A DNA stretch of 64,000 nucleotides from NCEH01 sp002257205 (GTDB taxonomy: Bacteria; Pseudomonadota; Alphaproteobacteria; Rhizobiales; Xanthobacteraceae): the NCBI RefSeq assembly GCF_043195105.1, contig NZ_JBAFWO010000001.1, one strand, 5' to 3'. This document shows, one piece after another, positions 62,927-64,000 of this stretch. Position 1 is the stretch's first letter. Every line of letters begins with the position of its first letter. The notes under the pieces were generated by a model that was not told the DNA's origin, did not search any database, and was given only the letters and a program-made list of their open reading frames with translations. A program made the position numbers and the translations under genes.

Positions 62927-64000
62927 ATGGAAAATCTGGCCGAACCAACGGCTCCGACCACGGAAACAGAAGACGCAATCGCGCGGCGCGAAGCCGATCA
63001 GCCCCATTCCCCGGTGGTGCGGTTCGGGCCCGATCGCCCGTTGCGCCTGGATGCCGGGGTCGCGCTCGATCATGTGCAGATCGCCTATCAGACCTATGGC
63101 GAGCCCAATGCCGCGCGCACCAACGCCGTGCTGGTGTGCCATGCTTTGACCGGCGACCAGCATGCCGCCAATGCCAATCCCGTCACCGGCAAGCCGGGCT
63201 GGTGGGAGACCCTGGTGGGGCCGGGCAAGCCGATCGATACCGAGCGCTTCTACGTCATCTGCGCCAATGTGCTCGGCGGCTGCATGGGCACCACCGGCCC
63301 GGCCTCGCTGAACCCGGCGACCGGCCAGCCCTATGGCCTCGATTTGCCGGTGGTGACGATCCGCGACATGGTGAACGCCCAGGCCATGCTGCTCGACCAT
63401 CTCGGCATCGAGCGCCTGTTCTGCGTCGCCGGCGGCTCCATGGGCGGCATGCAGGTGCTGCAATGGGCGGCGAGCTATCCCGAGCGGGTGTTCGCGGCCC
63501 TCCCAATCGCCACCGCCGCCCGCCATTCGGCGCAGAACATCGCCTTCCACGAGGTCGGCCGCCAAGCGGTGATGGCCGATCCGGAATGGGCCGGCGGCCA
63601 TTATCTCAAGCAGGGGCACACCCCCCATCGCGGGCTCGCGGTGGCGCGCATGGCCGCGCACATCACCTATATGTCGGACCAGGCCCTGCATCGCAAATTC
63701 GGCCGCCGGCTCCAGAACCGGGCGCTGCCCACGTTCGGCTTCGACGCCGATTTCCAGGTGGAAAGCTATCTGCGCCACCAGGGGGAATCGTTCGTCCAGC
63801 GGTTCGATCCCAATTCCTATCTCTATGTCACGCGGGCCATGGATTATTTCGATCTCGCGGCGGATTATGACGGCGTGCTCGCCAATGCTTTCCGGGGTTC
63901 CAAGACACGCTTCTGCGTCGCCTCCTTCACCTCCGACTGGCTGTTTCCCACCGAGGACAGCCGGGCGATCGTGCATGCGCTGAATGCCTCGGGCGCGAGC
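62927..64000 (+). CDS. metX: Homoserine O-acetyltransferase (MetX), C-terminus off the window
   Basis: 358 residues visible, starting MENLAEPTAPTTETEDAIARREADQPHSPVVRFGPDRPLRLDAG. Alpha/beta-hydrolase fold with oxyanion region LTGDQHA and nucleophile Ser in VAGGSMGGMQVLQW; the catalytic Asp lies in ASFTSDWLFPTEDSR, and the final His falls beyond the window. First step of methionine synthesis. The open frame continues past position 64000, and metW would be expected next. Confidence 0.96.
   Translation, partial: MENLAEPTAPTTETEDAIARREADQPHSPVVRFGPDRPLRLDAGVALDHVQIAYQTYGEPNAARTNAVLVCHALTGDQHAANANPVTGKPGWWETLVGPGKPIDTERFYVICANVLGGCMGTTGPASLNPATGQPYGLDLPVVTIRDMVNAQAMLLDHLGIERLFCVAGGSMGGMQVLQWAASYPERVFAALPIATAARHSAQNIAFHEVGRQAVMADPEWAGGHYLKQGHTPHRGLAVARMAAHITYMSDQALHRKFGRRLQNRALPTFGFDADFQVESYLRHQGESFVQRFDPNSYLYVTRAMDYFDLAADYDGVLANAFRGSKTRFCVASFTSDWLFPTEDSRAIVHALNASGAS

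Overview
The window is GC-rich chromosomal DNA of an alphaproteobacterium, most likely Hyphomicrobiales and possibly Xanthobacteraceae. This rests on gene content and order: an F1-only atpHAGDC operon, a cydDCABX operon with a GbsR/MarR-type regulator, rplY-pth-ychF, obgE-proB-proA-nadD-rsfS-rlmH-envC-ctpA, rplU-rpmA-GNAT and a Suv3-like helicase. The family is an inference; no 16S gene is present. Coding density is high, and many long frames opposite real genes are only GC-driven shadows.

Layout. 1-8.9 kb (all minus): a truncated ABC-F ATPase, then the cytochrome bd module read regulator-cydD-cydC-cydA-cydB-cydX, with a clear operator before the regulator. 9.0-10.2 kb: a sulfide-responsive-type ArsR repressor (SqrR/BigR cysteine pair) divergent from a YgaP/DUF2892 membrane protein, followed by a decayed YeeE-like gene and an IS481-family transposase wreck. 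10.2-16.7 kb: DinB, a large secreted Gly/Tyr/Trp-rich protein, aqpZ, purMN and a DUF1275 protein. 16.7-18.0 kb: a lower-GC island with one Abi_C abortive-infection gene. 18-30.5 kb: a molybdopterin oxidoreductase, two tandem TerC paralogues, ndk, a TetR/aldo-keto reductase pair with a perfect operator, two MaoC genes, ychF, a VapBC-like toxin-antitoxin pair wedged into the pth-ychF operon, pth, rplY, a TsdA-like dihaem cytochrome and an unannotated 42-residue lipoprotein. 30.6-42.9 kb: priA, obgE, proB, a palindromic MITE-like element, an FG-GAP protein, proA, nadD, rsfS, rlmH, envC and ctpA. 43.2-48.3 kb: the F1 ATP synthase operon. 48.4-51.4 kb: rppH, a GNAT acetyltransferase, rpmA, rplU, an acyl-CoA thioesterase and tRNA-Ser(CGA). 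51.4-54.6 kb: an accessory scar beside the tRNA (IS481 fragment, tyrosine recombinase fragment, truncated cysteine hydrolase), then an SRPBCC protein and a UbiD-type decarboxylase. 54.7-64 kb: dapD, prfC, a frameshifted secreted protein, fdxA, an S4 protein, a Suv3-like helicase with a repetitive tail, a small secreted protein and metX (cut by the window end).

Themes. Respiration and energy (bd oxidase, ATP synthase, TsdA-like cytochrome) and translation or ribosome-associated genes dominate. Reduced-sulfur handling appears twice: the ArsR/DUF2892 locus and the TsdA-like cytochrome. Mobile DNA has left remnants rather than intact elements: two related IS481 wrecks about 42 kb apart, a recombinase fragment by a tRNA, and a nested inverted-repeat element between proB and proA. 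No CRISPR array, prophage or intact insertion sequence was seen. The strongest candidates for something new are the lone Abi_C locus, the proB-proA palindromic element, the small CxxC lipoprotein beside the TsdA-like gene, and the VapBC insertion in a translation operon. None of these amounts to a demonstrated new system.
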